This document shows positions 16,429 through 27,064 of a DNA stretch of 64,000 nt, piece by piece. How positions within the stretch are numbered: position 1 is the first letter of the stretch; every line of letters begins with the position of its first letter. The translations under genes and the position numbers were made by a program. The notes beneath the pieces are model-generated. The model had not been told where the DNA came from and did no database searches. It worked only from the letters and a program-made list of their open reading frames with translations. This DNA is from Gemmatimonas sp. (GTDB taxonomy: Bacteria > Gemmatimonadota > Gemmatimonadetes > Gemmatimonadales > Gemmatimonadaceae): the NCBI GenBank assembly GCA_013822425.1, contig PNKL01000004.1, forward strand, positions 54,162 through 118,161. Reading direction: 5' to 3'.

Positions 16429-17133
16429 GTGCAGCAGGAACTGGAAGCGTTGTTGGCGGTGCAGGCGGATGATCTGGAGATCCACGGACTCGAGGAGCGG
16501 CTCGCGGCGCTCCAGCCGCGGCTGAAGGAGCTCGACCAGCGCCGGACGCGCATCGCGAACGAGGTGGAGCGCGCGCAGGTGCTGGTGACGGCCGAGGAGA
16601 AGAAGCAGGCGCACCTTCGCGAGAAGATCACGGAGCACAAGGCGCTGATTGACCGCAACCAGGCGCAGATGGATGCGGTGAAGACGATGCGGCAGGCGAC
16701 CGCGGCGGTGGCGCAGATGGAGGAGGCGCGGCGCATCGTGGCCACCGAGGAGTCGGAGCTGGTGGCCATCAACCGGCGGCTCGAAGAGGCGCGCGCCGCG
16801 CTGCACACGCACCAGGGCGCGCTCGACGCGTGCGAAGCCGAGCAGTCGGACGCGCGCACCGAGGTGGGCGCGACGCAGGCGGCGCTGGACGGCGAGCTGG
16901 CCACGGCGCGCGCCAAGCGCGACGAGAAGGCGAAGCAGGTGCCGCTGCCGCTGCTCGGCAAGTACGACAAGATCCGCATCCGCCGGCGCACGCAGGCGGC
17001 GTGGGCCGTGAAGGGAACGGCGTGCGGGGCATGCGACACCGCGATTCCGATGCAGCGCCGCAACCAGATGTCGAGCCATGGCGGCATTGACGTCTGCGAG
17101 GCGTGCGGCGTCCTGATGTACTTCGCGGAATAA
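16429..17133 (+). CDS. Coiled-coil protein with C-terminal C4 zinc ribbon (DUF164/CdsZ-type)
   Basis: This 234-residue protein is almost entirely a long heptad-rich coiled coil (about residues 1-165), ending in a zinc ribbon with CGACDTAIP and CEACGVLMYF as the two Cys pairs. This matches the C4-type zinc-ribbon (DUF164) family, thought to bind nucleic acid, and it commonly lies between dnaG and other DNA-metabolism genes. The GTG start is preceded by GGGGGAGGA about 5 bp away, and the gene begins 24 bp after dnaG, so it is part of the same operon. The precise function is unknown. Confidence 0.85.
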   Translation: MQQELEALLAVQADDLEIHGLEERLAALQPRLKELDQRRTRIANEVERAQVLVTAEEKKQAHLREKITEHKALIDRNQAQMDAVKTMRQATAAVAQMEEARRIVATEESELVAINRRLEEARAALHTHQGALDACEAEQSDARTEVGATQAALDGELATARAKRDEKAKQVPLPLLGKYDKIRIRRRTQAAWAVKGTACGACDTAIPMQRRNQMSSHGGIDVCEACGVLMYFAE

Positions 17134-17172
17134 CGGTGATGCGATCCGCCCGGACGGGCCCAGCGTAGCCGC

Positions 17173-18906
17173 ATGACCGCCCCCTTGTTGCCCCGCCGGC
17201 GCGCCGCGGCGCGCTGGCTGCGCACGCCGCAACCCGATGCCGTCGCCGTGCAGGCGCTGCAGCGCTCGCTCAACCTTCCTGAGGCGCTCTGCGCGCTCCT
17301 CGTGGCGCGCGGCATGGCGGCCGAGGACGCTGCACGGCGCTACCTGCGCCCGCAATTCGAGCAACTGCATGCCGCCGAAGCGCTCGCCGATCTCGACGTT
17401 GCCGTGGCACGGCTGCAGCGGGCCATCACCGACGGCGAGAAGGTCCTCGTCCACGGCGACTACGACGTGGACGGAATGTGTTCCACCACGCTCATGACGC
17501 GCGCCTTGCGCGCCCTTGGCGCCAACGTGACGCCGTTCATTCCCGACCGCATGACCGACGGCTACGACCTCGGCCCGGCCGGCGTGCGCGCGGCGCTCGA
17601 TGCGGGAGCCCGCGTGGTACTGACGTGCGACTGCGGCACGAGCGCGGTGGCGGCGGTGACAGACCTGCAGGGGGCAGGGGTGGACGTCATCATCACGGAC
17701 CATCACCTGCCGGGCGGCCCGCTGCCGCCGGCGCATGCGGTGCTGAACCCGCGGCGGGTGGACGACACGTCGCCCGACAAGGATCTGGCCGCCGTGGGCG
17801 TGGCGTTCAAGCTGGCGATGGCGCTGACGCGTGCGGTGGGCGGCAACGAGAACGTGGTGCTCAACATGCTCGACCTCGTGGCGCTCGCCACGGTGGCCGA
17901 CGTGGCGCCGCTGCGCGGCGAGAACCGCATCTTCGTGCGCCGCGGCCTGCCACTGATCCGCGAGTCGAAGAGCGCCGGGTTGCGCGCGCTGGTGCGCGCG
18001 GCGGGACTTGACGCCAAGGAGATCACGGCGGGACGCGTGGGCTTCATCCTCGCGCCGCGGCTCAACGCGCTCGGGCGCATCGGCCGCGCCATTGAGGGCG
18101 TGCAACTGCTGATGAGCGAGCGTGAGGACGAGGCCAACCAGCTGGCGCGCCGGTGCGAGGAGCTGAACCGGGAGCGGCAGGAGCTCGACCGGCGCATTCT
18201 GGACGAGGCGCTGCGCGGCGCGAACGCGTTCGACCTCGACGACACGTGGGGCATCGTGCTCCACGGCGCGCAATGGCACCCGGGGGTCATCGGCATCGTC
18301 GCGTCTCGCGTGGTGGAGCAGACGGGGCGCCCCGCGGTGCTCATCGCGGTGCAGGACGGCATCGGCAAGGGGTCGGGGCGCTCGATTCCCGCCTTCGACC
18401 TGCACGCCGCGCTGCAGGCGTGCGATGACCTGCTGATCAGGCATGGCGGGCACAAGGCCGCCGCGGGGCTCACGATCGAGGCGGGCCGGCTGGACGCGTT
18501 CACGGAGCGATTCAACGACGTGGCGCGCGAGCGGCTGACGAGCGACGACCTCGTGCCGCAGCTCAGGGTGGATCTCGCGCTGCCGCTCGAGGAGGCCACC
18601 GACGACCTGGAGAAGCTGCTCCGCCACCTGGAGCCGTGCGGCATCGGCAATCCGGGGCCCGTCTTCTCGGCGCGGGGCGTGAAGATCGTCGGCGGGCCCG
18701 ATCGCATCGGTGCCGACGGCGTGAAGATGCGCCTGGCAACGTCGCGCGGACCCATGGACGCGGTGGGATGGGGCGTGGCGCACCGCGTGCCGGAACTCGT
18801 TGCGGCGCGCGGCGGTTCACTCGAGATCGCATACAAGCTGGACCGGAATGAGTTTAGGGGGACGAGTGTGTTGCAGGTTCAGGTGGTGGATTTCAGGACA
18901 GAATAG
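17173..18906 (+). CDS. recJ: Single-stranded-DNA-specific 5'-3' exonuclease RecJ
   Basis: At 577 residues this is standard RecJ length. The DHH phosphoesterase motifs are visible in order: HGDYDVDGMCST, LTCDCGTSA, and the motif DHHLPGG that names the family. The DHHA1 half shows HPGVIGIVASRV, GKGSGRSIPAFDL and GGHKAAAGLTI, and an OB-type C-terminal domain follows. RecJ degrades 5'-ended single strands in RecF-pathway recombination and base-excision and mismatch repair. The ATG is 39 bp after the zinc-ribbon gene. A 75-bp, very G-rich, repeat-like spacer follows the stop. Confidence 0.96.
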   Translation: MTAPLLPRRRAAARWLRTPQPDAVAVQALQRSLNLPEALCALLVARGMAAEDAARRYLRPQFEQLHAAEALADLDVAVARLQRAITDGEKVLVHGDYDVDGMCSTTLMTRALRALGANVTPFIPDRMTDGYDLGPAGVRAALDAGARVVLTCDCGTSAVAAVTDLQGAGVDVIITDHHLPGGPLPPAHAVLNPRRVDDTSPDKDLAAVGVAFKLAMALTRAVGGNENVVLNMLDLVALATVADVAPLRGENRIFVRRGLPLIRESKSAGLRALVRAAGLDAKEITAGRVGFILAPRLNALGRIGRAIEGVQLLMSEREDEANQLARRCEELNRERQELDRRILDEALRGANAFDLDDTWGIVLHGAQWHPGVIGIVASRVVEQTGRPAVLIAVQDGIGKGSGRSIPAFDLHAALQACDDLLIRHGGHKAAAGLTIEAGRLDAFTERFNDVARERLTSDDLVPQLRVDLALPLEEATDDLEKLLRHLEPCGIGNPGPVFSARGVKIVGGPDRIGADGVKMRLATSRGPMDAVGWGVAHRVPELVAARGGSLEIAYKLDRNEFRGTSVLQVQVVDFRTE

Positions 18907-18981
18907 GAAGGGGAGTGGTGCAGGGGCTAAGGAGGGGGGAGGAGTGGAGATTGGGGTGAGGGGGGAGGGGGGAGTCTCCCG
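18907..18981. repeat. G-rich repeat-like spacer between recJ and rsmD
   Basis: This spacer is made of AGGGG, GGGGAG and GTGCAGGGG words on the plus strand. GTGCAGGGG also occurs in the in-frame insertion in the pta-like gene (about 20559). Several runs of three or more G could form a G-quadruplex in the transcript just ahead of the rsmD GTG start. No palindrome as long as those of the large family is seen. Confidence 0.45.
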
Positions 18982-19497
18982 GTGAGGATCATCGCAGGCG
19001 AATGGCGTGGTCGCCGGTTGGCGGCGCCTTCGGGGCGTACGACGCGCCCGACCACCGATCGTGCGCGCGAGGCGTGGATGAGCATCCTCCAGCCGACCAT
19101 CGCCGGAGCGCGTGTGCTCGACCTCTTTGCGGGGTCAGGCGCGCTGGGGCTCGAGGCGCTGTCGCGCGGTGCGGCGGAGGCAACGTTCGTGGAGAGCGAC
19201 CCGCGCGCCATTGCCGCGCTGCGCAAGAACGTGGAGGCGCTGGGGGCGGGGGAGCGCGTGACGGTCGTTCGCGCCGACGCCGTGAAGTTCGTGCGGACGC
19301 TCGACGCGGGGGCATTCGACCTCGCGTTCGCCGATCCGCCGTATGAGAAAGGGCTGGCCACCGCCGTGGCTGACCGCTGGCTTGACGCCGCGTTCGCGCA
19401 CATTCTTGGCGTGGAGCATTCGCCGCGCGAGCCGTTGCCCGGGGCCGACGATACCCGTCGGTACGGGGACACGGCGATCACCTTCTACAGAGACTGA
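18982..19497 (+). CDS. rsmD: 16S rRNA (guanine(966)-N2)-methyltransferase RsmD
   Basis: This 171-residue Rossmann methyltransferase begins with the family signature MRIIAGEWRGRRL (GTG start) followed by RPTTDRAREAWMSIL. The SAM-binding motif is VLDLFAGSGALGLEALSRGA, and the catalytic motif is ADPPY (about 112-116). It modifies G966 of 16S rRNA during 30S assembly. It is one base from coaD; rsmD-coaD is a very widespread pair. Confidence 0.93.
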   Translation: MRIIAGEWRGRRLAAPSGRTTRPTTDRAREAWMSILQPTIAGARVLDLFAGSGALGLEALSRGAAEATFVESDPRAIAALRKNVEALGAGERVTVVRADAVKFVRTLDAGAFDLAFADPPYEKGLATAVADRWLDAAFAHILGVEHSPREPLPGADDTRRYGDTAITFYRD

Positions 19498-19498
19498 C

Positions 19499-19990
19499 AT
19501 GCCCAAGGTGGCCCTGTACGCTGGCAGCTTCGACCCGATCACCAACGGGCACACCGACCTGATCAAGCGGTCGCTGCAGTTCGTTGATCGCCTGGTTGTC
19601 GCCGTCGCGATCAACGTGCAGAAGCAGTCGCTGTTCACCGTGGAAGAGCGCGAGTCGCTCATCACGGCCGCGCTGGACAATAACCCGCGCGTGGACGTGC
19701 GGTCGTTCCAGGGCCTGCTCGTGGAATTCGCGCTCAAGCTGGAAGTTCCGGTGCTCATCCGCGGCCTGCGCGCCGTGAGCGACTACGAGTACGAGTACCA
19801 GATGGCCCTGATGAACCGGCACCTCGCGCCGACGATGGAGACGGTCTTCATGGTGCCGTCGCTCGACACGACGTACATCAGCTCGTCGATGGTGCGGGAG
19901 GTGGCGAAGTTCGGAGGGGATATTTCAAACCTCGTGCATCCGACGGTAGCTGCCGCGTTGCGCGCGAAGTTCGCGAAGTCGAATGGCTAG
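19499..19990 (+). CDS. coaD: Phosphopantetheine adenylyltransferase
   Basis: The 163 residues are the full family length. The nucleotidyltransferase motif GSFDPITNGHTDLIKR and the C-terminal TTYISSSMVREVA (ISSTxVR-type) motif are intact. The enzyme performs the fourth step of coenzyme A synthesis: ATP plus 4'-phosphopantetheine gives dephospho-CoA and diphosphate. The ATG at 19499 is chosen because it lies 1 bp after the rsmD stop and gives the conserved N-terminus; the longer open frame upstream is a shadow of rsmD. Confidence 0.96.
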   Translation: MPKVALYAGSFDPITNGHTDLIKRSLQFVDRLVVAVAINVQKQSLFTVEERESLITAALDNNPRVDVRSFQGLLVEFALKLEVPVLIRGLRAVSDYEYEYQMALMNRHLAPTMETVFMVPSLDTTYISSSMVREVAKFGGDISNLVHPTVAAALRAKFAKSNG

Positions 19991-20074
19991 AGGAGCGGGT
20001 CCCGGTCTCCGTGTTATCCGTGGTAGGCAGTAGAAACCGCGTTCGAACCAACGACCATTCACTCATTCGGTACC

Positions 20075-21118
20075 TTGCCCTTCCTCTCCGACCTCCACTC
20101 CCGCGCCTCCGAAATCCCCCGCCGCCTCGCCTTCGCCGAGTCGGCGGACGAGCGGGTACGCGAGGTGGCACGGCGGCTACGGAAGCAGGGCATGGCGATT
20201 CCGGTGCTGGTGCTCGATCCGGCCGCGCCGGAGACGCACGAGGCAGCGCGCGCCACCGGGGCGGAGTGCGTGGACCCGGCGAGCGACCCGCATGGCGACC
20301 GCCTGGTGGAAGCGCTCATCAACGCCCGGGCGCACCAGGGGCTCACGCTGCAAGGGGCCGAGCGTCTCGCGCTCGATCCGCTTGTTTTCGCGACGTGGCT
20401 GCTGCACGAACGCGGGGTGCACGGATGCGTGGCGGGGGCGGTGCGAACGACCGCCGAGGTGCTGCGGTATGCGCTGTGGTTGATTGGGCCGGCGCCGGGC
20501 ATCGCCACTGTCTCGTCCTCCTTCTACATGCTTCTCCCGGGAAGGGGGCAGGGTGAGGTGCAGGGGCACGGTGGGGTGCAGGGGGCGGGGGAGGAAGTCG
20601 TGCTCACCTTCACCGATTGCGCCGTGGTGCCCGACCCAACCCCTTCGCAACTCGCGGACATCGCCATCGCCGCCGCGGAGGCGCGGCGGCGCGTCGTGGG
20701 GGACGAGCCGCGGGTGGCGCTCCTGTCCTTCAGCACGCGAGGGAGCGCCGAGTCGGCGTCCGTGGGGAAGGTGCGCGAGGCGCTCGCCATCATCCGCGTG
20801 CGCGACCGAGGACTCGTGGTGGATGGCGAACTCCAGGGTGACGCGGCACTCGTGCCGGCTATCGCGGCGCGCAAGGCGCCGGGCAGCGCCGTCGCGGGAA
20901 CCGCAAACGTGCTCGTGTTCCCGAACCTCGACGCGGGCAACATCGCGTACAAGCTGGTGGAACAGATGGCGGGAGCCCGGGCCATTGGTCCCATCCTGCA
21001 GGGGCTGGCACTTCCGGTCTCCGATCTCTCGCGCGGCGCTGGCCCCGATGCCATTTTTGATGTGGCGGCCATCACCGCCCTGCTGTCACGCGCGCCGGCC
21101 GAAAGGCGCGCGTACTGA
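20075..21118 (+). CDS. Phosphate acetyl/acyltransferase-like protein (Pta family)
   Basis: The 347 residues fit the catalytic Pta domain: [13 protein letters not shown] near the N-terminus, [34 protein letters not shown], and the C-terminal [18 protein letters not shown] and [17 protein letters not shown] motifs. The family interconverts acetyl-CoA and acetyl phosphate (or butyryl or propionyl analogues). No kinase partner is nearby. The apparent start is TTG at 20075. Between SSFYMLLPG and [15 protein letters not shown] there is a Gly/Gln-rich insertion (about residues 152-172) containing GHGGVQGAG, which normal family members do not need. It is encoded by a repeat also found inside pheT. 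A repeat-free family member would be expected to run straight from the LP turn to the next strand. Confidence 0.82.
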   Translation: MPFLSDLHSRASEIPRRLAFAESADERVREVARRLRKQGMAIPVLVLDPAAPETHEAARATGAECVDPASDPHGDRLVEALINARAHQGLTLQGAERLALDPLVFATWLLHERGVHGCVAGAVRTTAEVLRYALWLIGPAPGIATVSSSFYMLLPGRGQGEVQGHGGVQGAGEEVVLTFTDCAVVPDPTPSQLADIAIAAAEARRRVVGDEPRVALLSFSTRGSAESASVGKVREALAIIRVRDRGLVVDGELQGDAALVPAIAARKAPGSAVAGTANVLVFPNLDAGNIAYKLVEQMAGARAIGPILQGLALPVSDLSRGAGPDAIFDVAAITALLSRAPAERRAY

Positions 21119-21148
21119 GGGTTCCCACCTCCCGAGGATGCACCCGAC

Positions 21149-21481
21149 ATGAGCTTTACGGTCAAGAAAGCAGGCGACGTCACGGTCTTCGAAGTCGAGG
21201 GCACCCTGATCGTTGGCAACCGCCAGGAGCTGAAGCAGAAAGTGATTGACGAGATCGAGGGCGGCGCCCGCAAGGTGCTCGTGGACTTCGAGAAGACCAC
21301 GTACATCGACAGCTCCGGCCTCGGCGTGCTCGTGTCGCTCGCCAAGAAGATCCGCGAGACGGGCGGTGACCTGCGCCTCGCCAACCTGAACGACGACCTG
21401 CAGACGCTGTTCGAGCTGACCAAGCTCGACACGCTGTTCCAGATCTCCGAGAGCCGCGCCCGCGCACTCGAGAGTTTCTGA
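21149..21481 (+). CDS. Anti-sigma factor antagonist, STAS domain (RsbV/SpoIIAA type)
   Basis: This 110-residue STAS-domain protein carries the phosphorylation loop TYIDSSGLGVLV (Ser55/56) that the cognate kinase modifies. In partner-switching systems the unphosphorylated antagonist binds the anti-sigma kinase and frees the sigma factor. The ATG is followed by MSFTVKKAGDVTVFEVEG, a typical first strand. The next gene begins directly after its TGA. No sigma factor gene is in the window, so the controlled target must be elsewhere. Confidence 0.92.
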   Translation: MSFTVKKAGDVTVFEVEGTLIVGNRQELKQKVIDEIEGGARKVLVDFEKTTYIDSSGLGVLVSLAKKIRETGGDLRLANLNDDLQTLFELTKLDTLFQISESRARALESF

Positions 21482-21925
21482 ATGGGGCAGGGCCCCCTGT
21501 CGCTCGAGCTCGAGATTCCGAGCGACATCGGTCACATTGACGCCGTGGTGGCGGAGGTTGTCCGCCGCTGCGAGGCTGCGGCGTTTCCCGGCCGGCACGT
21601 CGCGTTCCATATTCCCGTCGCGCTCACCGAGGCGCTGTCCAACGCCATCCTGCGGGGCAACGCCGAGGACGCGTCCAAGTCCGTGCGGGTGCGCATGGCG
21701 GTGGATGCGCACGCGCTCGTCGTGGAGGTGGAGGATGATGGCATCGGCTTCGACCTCGAGGCGTGCACGCTGGACCCCACTACCAGCGACAACCTGGGGC
21801 GCGAGGACGGGCGCGGCCTGTTCCTCATGCGCCGGCTGATGGACCTCGTGGAGCAGTACCGCGCGCGCGGCAATGTCGTGCGCATGACCCTGCGGCGCCG
21901 GTCGAGCGACGACCGCGCCGCGTGA
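21482..21925 (+). CDS. Anti-sigma factor serine kinase, HATPase_c domain (RsbW/SpoIIAB type)
   Basis: A 147-residue GHKL ATPase with N box EALSNAILRGN (about residues 51-61), G1 box VEDDGIGFD (about 82-90) and G2 box GRGLFLMRRLMD. This matches the anti-sigma kinases of the RsbW family. The kinase would phosphorylate the upstream STAS protein and hold a sigma factor or another target. The start codon follows the previous stop with no spacer, indicating translational coupling and balanced stoichiometry. The N box has NAILRGN where RsbW kinases commonly show NAVxHG. Confidence 0.9.
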   Translation: MGQGPLSLELEIPSDIGHIDAVVAEVVRRCEAAAFPGRHVAFHIPVALTEALSNAILRGNAEDASKSVRVRMAVDAHALVVEVEDDGIGFDLEACTLDPTTSDNLGREDGRGLFLMRRLMDLVEQYRARGNVVRMTLRRRSSDDRAA

Positions 21926-21935
21926 GCGCCGCCGC

Positions 21936-23537
21936 GTGAGCGACCTCGACGCCGTCCTGTCGGCCTTCCGCGAGGCCACCGGGTGCCCGGCGTCGGTCTG
22001 GGCGCAGCCCGGTCCGCAGGAACCGCTGCAGATGGAGGGCGGCGACCCCGGCGACTCGGCCGCGCCGCCCGCCGAGCGCCGCCCCGCCGAAGGGACGATG
22101 GAGTTCGAGATGCCCGGCGGCCTGCAGATCGTCGCACGCGTTCCCGGCGCGCGCACGGCCTGGCTCTCGCTGGGCCCGAGCGCCGACCAGGCGGCGGCGC
22201 GGCTTGGCGTCAAGCTCCTGCTTCCCGTGGCGTCGCAGGTGCTGCGCTCGCAGCTCGAGGTGAGCCACGCGGCGGCCGACCTCGCCGAGCGGTACGAGGA
22301 GATCAACCTCCTCTACTCGATCGGCGAGATCCTCGGGCGCACCGTGTCGCTCGAGGACGCGGCGCGCACGATCCTCAACGAGATTTCCGAGACGGTCGGC
22401 GCGCGGCGCGGCGCCATCTACGTGATTGACCGCACGGTCGGCCTGCTGCGCCCCGTGGCCGTGCTCGGCGCGACGGGACCGCTCGCGGACATCGCGGCCG
22501 ATGATGCGCACTCGGTGACGGCGCGCGTCTTCCGCACGCATCACGCGTTGCTGGTCGCCGATGGGGCGATGCACGCCGAGATCGAGGCGCCCATCCGCCG
22601 CGGCGCGATGCTCAGCGTGCCCATCATGTGGGCGTCGCCGCAGGGCGGCGTGCCGCTGGGCGTGGTGAACCTCTCGGGGCGCCGCGGCGGCCAGCCGTTC
22701 ACGGCGAGCGACCAGAAGCTCGTCTCCGCCATCGCCACGCAGGTGGGGACCACCATCCAGAACACGCGACTCGCGCGCGCCTCGGCCGAGCAGGCGGAGC
22801 TGACGCGCGAAATGGCGCTCGCGCACGACCTGCAGATGAAACTGCTGCCGCCGCCGCAGTCGCTCGCCCCGACCGCCGACTGCGCGGCGCGCGTGGCGCC
22901 GGCCGAGAGCGTGGGCGGCGACTTCTACAACCTGTTCCAGCTCGGCGACGGGCGCGTCGGCGTGCTGATCGGCGACGTGTCGAGCCACGGCTATCGCGCC
23001 GCGCTCATCATGGCGCTCGTGATGAGCGCCACCGCCATCCACGCGCGCGGGTCGCGCGATCCCGCGGCGACCATCGGCGCGCTGCTCGTGTCGCTGGCCG
23101 ACGAACTGCGCGAAACCGAGATGTTCATGACCGTGTGCTACGCGATCATCGACACGCGCTCCGGCACGGTGACGTGGTGCAACGCGGGACATCCGCACGC
23201 TTTCGTGGTGCACGGCGACGGCGCGACGACGCGGCTCGCCGCCACCGACCCGCCGCTGGGCCTGGTGGATGACGCGCCGCACGCCGCGTCGCGGTCGTGG
23301 CACGCGGACGACGTGCTGGTGCTCTTCACCGACGGCATCAGCGACGAGCGTGGCACGCAGAAGAAGCGGCTCGGCGAACGCGCGGTGCTCGAGGTGGTGA
23401 AGGCGCGCCGCGCGGAAGCGGCATGGCGCATCGTGGACGGCGTCTTCGCCCTCGTCGAGGGACACATGGGGGCGATGTCGCCGAGAGACGACCAGGCGTT
23501 GGTAGTCCTTCGGACGAGAGTGATGGTAGAGGGTTGA
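21936..23537 (+). CDS. PP2C-type serine phosphatase with GAF domain (RsbU/SpoIIE type)
   Basis: This 533-residue protein has a GAF-type sensor (about residues 120-285) followed by a SpoIIE/PP2C phosphatase (about 300-525). Metal-ligand motifs are seen as ESVGGDFYNLF, VLIGDVSSHG, TWCNAGHPHAFVV and LFTDGISDERG. It should dephosphorylate the STAS antagonist encoded two genes upstream and so switch on the target. The GAF domain suggests a small-ligand or redox input. The start is GTG, 10 bp after the kinase gene. The last codons (RVMVEG) are encoded by the left arm of the GATGGTAGA palindrome, so the C-terminus seems to have been shaped by the repeat. Confidence 0.9.
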   Translation: MSDLDAVLSAFREATGCPASVWAQPGPQEPLQMEGGDPGDSAAPPAERRPAEGTMEFEMPGGLQIVARVPGARTAWLSLGPSADQAAARLGVKLLLPVASQVLRSQLEVSHAAADLAERYEEINLLYSIGEILGRTVSLEDAARTILNEISETVGARRGAIYVIDRTVGLLRPVAVLGATGPLADIAADDAHSVTARVFRTHHALLVADGAMHAEIEAPIRRGAMLSVPIMWASPQGGVPLGVVNLSGRRGGQPFTASDQKLVSAIATQVGTTIQNTRLARASAEQAELTREMALAHDLQMKLLPPPQSLAPTADCAARVAPAESVGGDFYNLFQLGDGRVGVLIGDVSSHGYRAALIMALVMSATAIHARGSRDPAATIGALLVSLADELRETEMFMTVCYAIIDTRSGTVTWCNAGHPHAFVVHGDGATTRLAATDPPLGLVDDAPHAASRSWHADDVLVLFTDGISDERGTQKKRLGERAVLEVVKARRAEAAWRIVDGVFALVEGHMGAMSPRDDQALVVLRTRVMVEG

Positions 23538-23590
23538 TGATAGACGGTAGATACCCGCACTCTACCCTCTACCTTCCACCATCTACCATC
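23522..23590. repeat. GATGGTAGA palindromic repeat overlapping the rsbU-type stop codon
   Basis: The left arm (from 23522) begins GATGGTAGAGGG. The right arm (to 23590) ends ACCATCTACCATC, which is complementary over most of 30 bases with a short CGCA-centred loop. It contains the stop codon of the upstream gene and ends 9 bp before the rsmA start. The word family is shared with 877-915 and 49852-49882. Confidence 0.75.
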
Positions 23591-23599
23591 AGCCCGTCG

Positions 23600-24397
23600 A
23601 TGACCACTTATCCTGCCCCCCGCAAGCGTCTCGGCCAGCACTTCCTCACCGATCCGCGCATCCTCGGGCGCATCGTGGACGCGCTCGCGCCCACGGCGGA
23701 CGAGACGGTCATCGAGATCGGGCCGGGGCGGGGGGCGCTCACCGACGTGCTGATGCAGCGTGCCGGGCGGGTGATTGCCATTGAGGTGGACCGCGACCTC
23801 GCGCCGCGGCTGCGCGAGCGCTACGCGGACGACGCGCGGCTGACCGTCATCGAGAAAGACGTGCTCACAGTGGACTTCGGCACGCTGGCCGGCGGGACAT
23901 ACGTGGTGGCGGGGAACGTGCCCTACAACATCACCACGCCCATCCTGTTTCACGCGCTCCGGCGACCACGTCCGCTCCGCGCCGTCTATCTGGTGCAGCG
24001 CGAGGTGGCCGAGCGTGTGGTGGCGCCGCCGGGGAGCGAGTCGTACGGCGCGCTCTCGGTGAACGTGCAGTCGGTGGCGGTGGGGGAACTCGTGTTCAAG
24101 GTGCCGGCGGGGGCGTTCCAGCCGCCGCCCAAGGTGGAGAGCGCGGTGCTGCGCATCACCCCGCGCCCGGATCCGGTGCTCGCAGCAGATGAGGAAGAGG
24201 CGTACCGCACCTTCGTGCAGGCGGCGTTCGGCCTGCGGCGCAAGCAGCTGCGGCGCGTGGTGCGCACCGTGTGCCACCTCGGAGCGGAGGCGGCCGGCGT
24301 CGTGGTGACTGCCGCCGGGCTGGATCCCGAGGCGCGGCCTGAAGTGCTGACGCCCGAGGATTTTGTGAGGCTGCTGCGCGCGAGTCGGGCTGGCTGA
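23600..24397 (+). CDS. rsmA: 16S rRNA dimethyladenosine transferase (KsgA/RsmA)
   Basis: This 265-residue protein begins at the ATG giving PRKRLGQHFLTDPRIL, the standard KsgA start. The SAM site is IEIGPGRGALTDVL, and the catalytic NxPY motif is VAGNVPYNITTPIL. The C-terminal small domain includes AFQPPPKVESAVLRI. It dimethylates A1518 and A1519 of 16S rRNA late in 30S assembly. Longer open frames upstream overlap the phosphatase gene and the repeat, and are not favoured. An IS1182 element follows 26 bp after the stop. Confidence 0.95.
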   Translation: MTTYPAPRKRLGQHFLTDPRILGRIVDALAPTADETVIEIGPGRGALTDVLMQRAGRVIAIEVDRDLAPRLRERYADDARLTVIEKDVLTVDFGTLAGGTYVVAGNVPYNITTPILFHALRRPRPLRAVYLVQREVAERVVAPPGSESYGALSVNVQSVAVGELVFKVPAGAFQPPPKVESAVLRITPRPDPVLAADEEEAYRTFVQAAFGLRRKQLRRVVRTVCHLGAEAAGVVVTAAGLDPEARPEVLTPEDFVRLLRASRAG

Positions 24398-24541
24398 CCT
24401 GCTGATTGAGGATATTGACCTAGGAGTCTGTCGGATGAAAAGGTGTGCATCGCTGGAGCGATGCTGAATTTGCGTCGCGTTGATGCCTGCGCGCGGGGGG
24501 CGGACCGTCATCGTCCACGCACGTGGTGCCCCGGTCCGTGA

Positions 24542-26173
<1,632 letters not shown>

Positions 26174-26243
26174 GGCGCTACAGTACAATTATTCCGCGCG
26201 AATGCCAGGTTCACATCACACTTTCATCCGACAGACTCCTAGG

Positions 26244-26412
26244 ATTTCGATTCGGGATCGCGATAGCGGATTGCGATTGGCGATTGCGGCGGTGATCGCC
26301 AATCGAAGTCCGAATTCGTCATCCGCAGTCGGAATCCTGAGTCCATATCCTCAATCGAAACCAGCGAGTCTTTCATCTGGAATGGGCCCCGGCGACGTGG
26401 TACCGTTCAGGC
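26244..26412. repeat. GATTGCGATTGG-word intergenic repeats upstream of the DnaQ-like gene
   Basis: The 169-bp gap is dominated by GATTTCGATT, GCGATTGG and AATCCTGA-type words and partial palindromes (GATTGGCGATTG against GATCGCCAATCG). Similar words occur at 43217-43284 and 50158-50215. No clear promoter or gene was seen in it. Confidence 0.5.
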
Positions 26413-27060
26413 ATGCAGGCGTTCGCCAATTGCCGCTTCGTCGTTGTGGACGTCGAGACCACCGGGACCAGCCACGGACGCGGCGACCGGGTGACCGAGG
26501 TGGCAGCGGTGGTGGTGGACGAGGGGGCGATCACCGAGGGATTCCAGACCCTGGTGAATCCCGGGCGCCCGATTCCGTGGCGCGTCACGGCGCTCACCGG
26601 CATCTCGGACGCGATGGTCGCCGACGCGCCCCGATTCGAGGAGATCGCCGACGACCTCGCGCGCGTGCTGGCCGAACGGACGTTCGTGGCGCACAACGCT
26701 CCCTTCGACTGGGGCTTCCTGGGGATGGAGTTCGCGCGGGCCGGCCTGCCCGGAGCGTTGCACGGCATGCCGCTGTGCACGGTGCGCCTCGCGCGCCGCC
26801 TGCTGGCGCACCTGCCACGACGCAACCTCGACTCGGTCGCGCTGCACTACGGCGTGCCCATCGAGAACCGCCACCGCGCCCTCGGCGATGCGCGCGCCAC
26901 GGCGCTCATCCTGCGGGGACTGCTGCACGACCTTGAGCGGCAGGGCGTGGAGAGCATGGAGGCGCTACAGGAGTGGATGGCGCGGCGAGTATACGTGAGG
27001 AAGCGGCGGACGGCGATGCCGCGGTGGGCGGATGATAGGGGGCTGGGGGAGGGGGCCTGA
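26413..27060 (+). CDS. DnaQ-like 3'-5' exonuclease (DEDDh family)
   Basis: This 215-residue exonuclease has Exo I FVVVDVETTGT (Asp and Glu ligands), Exo II VAHNAPFDWGFL and Exo III HRALGDARATALIL, the DEDDh set. It resembles the epsilon proofreading subunit or PolC-type exonuclease domain, but stands alone without a polymerase gene. It probably acts in DNA proofreading or repair, or trims RNA; the substrate cannot be fixed from sequence. The C-terminal tail (RRTAMPRWADDRGLGEGA) is encoded by G-rich, repeat-like DNA, and the palindromic repeat copy C begins 5 bp after the stop. Confidence 0.87.
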   Translation: MQAFANCRFVVVDVETTGTSHGRGDRVTEVAAVVVDEGAITEGFQTLVNPGRPIPWRVTALTGISDAMVADAPRFEEIADDLARVLAERTFVAHNAPFDWGFLGMEFARAGLPGALHGMPLCTVRLARRLLAHLPRRNLDSVALHYGVPIENRHRALGDARATALILRGLLHDLERQGVESMEALQEWMARRVYVRKRRTAMPRWADDRGLGEGA

Positions 27061-27064
27061 GGAG

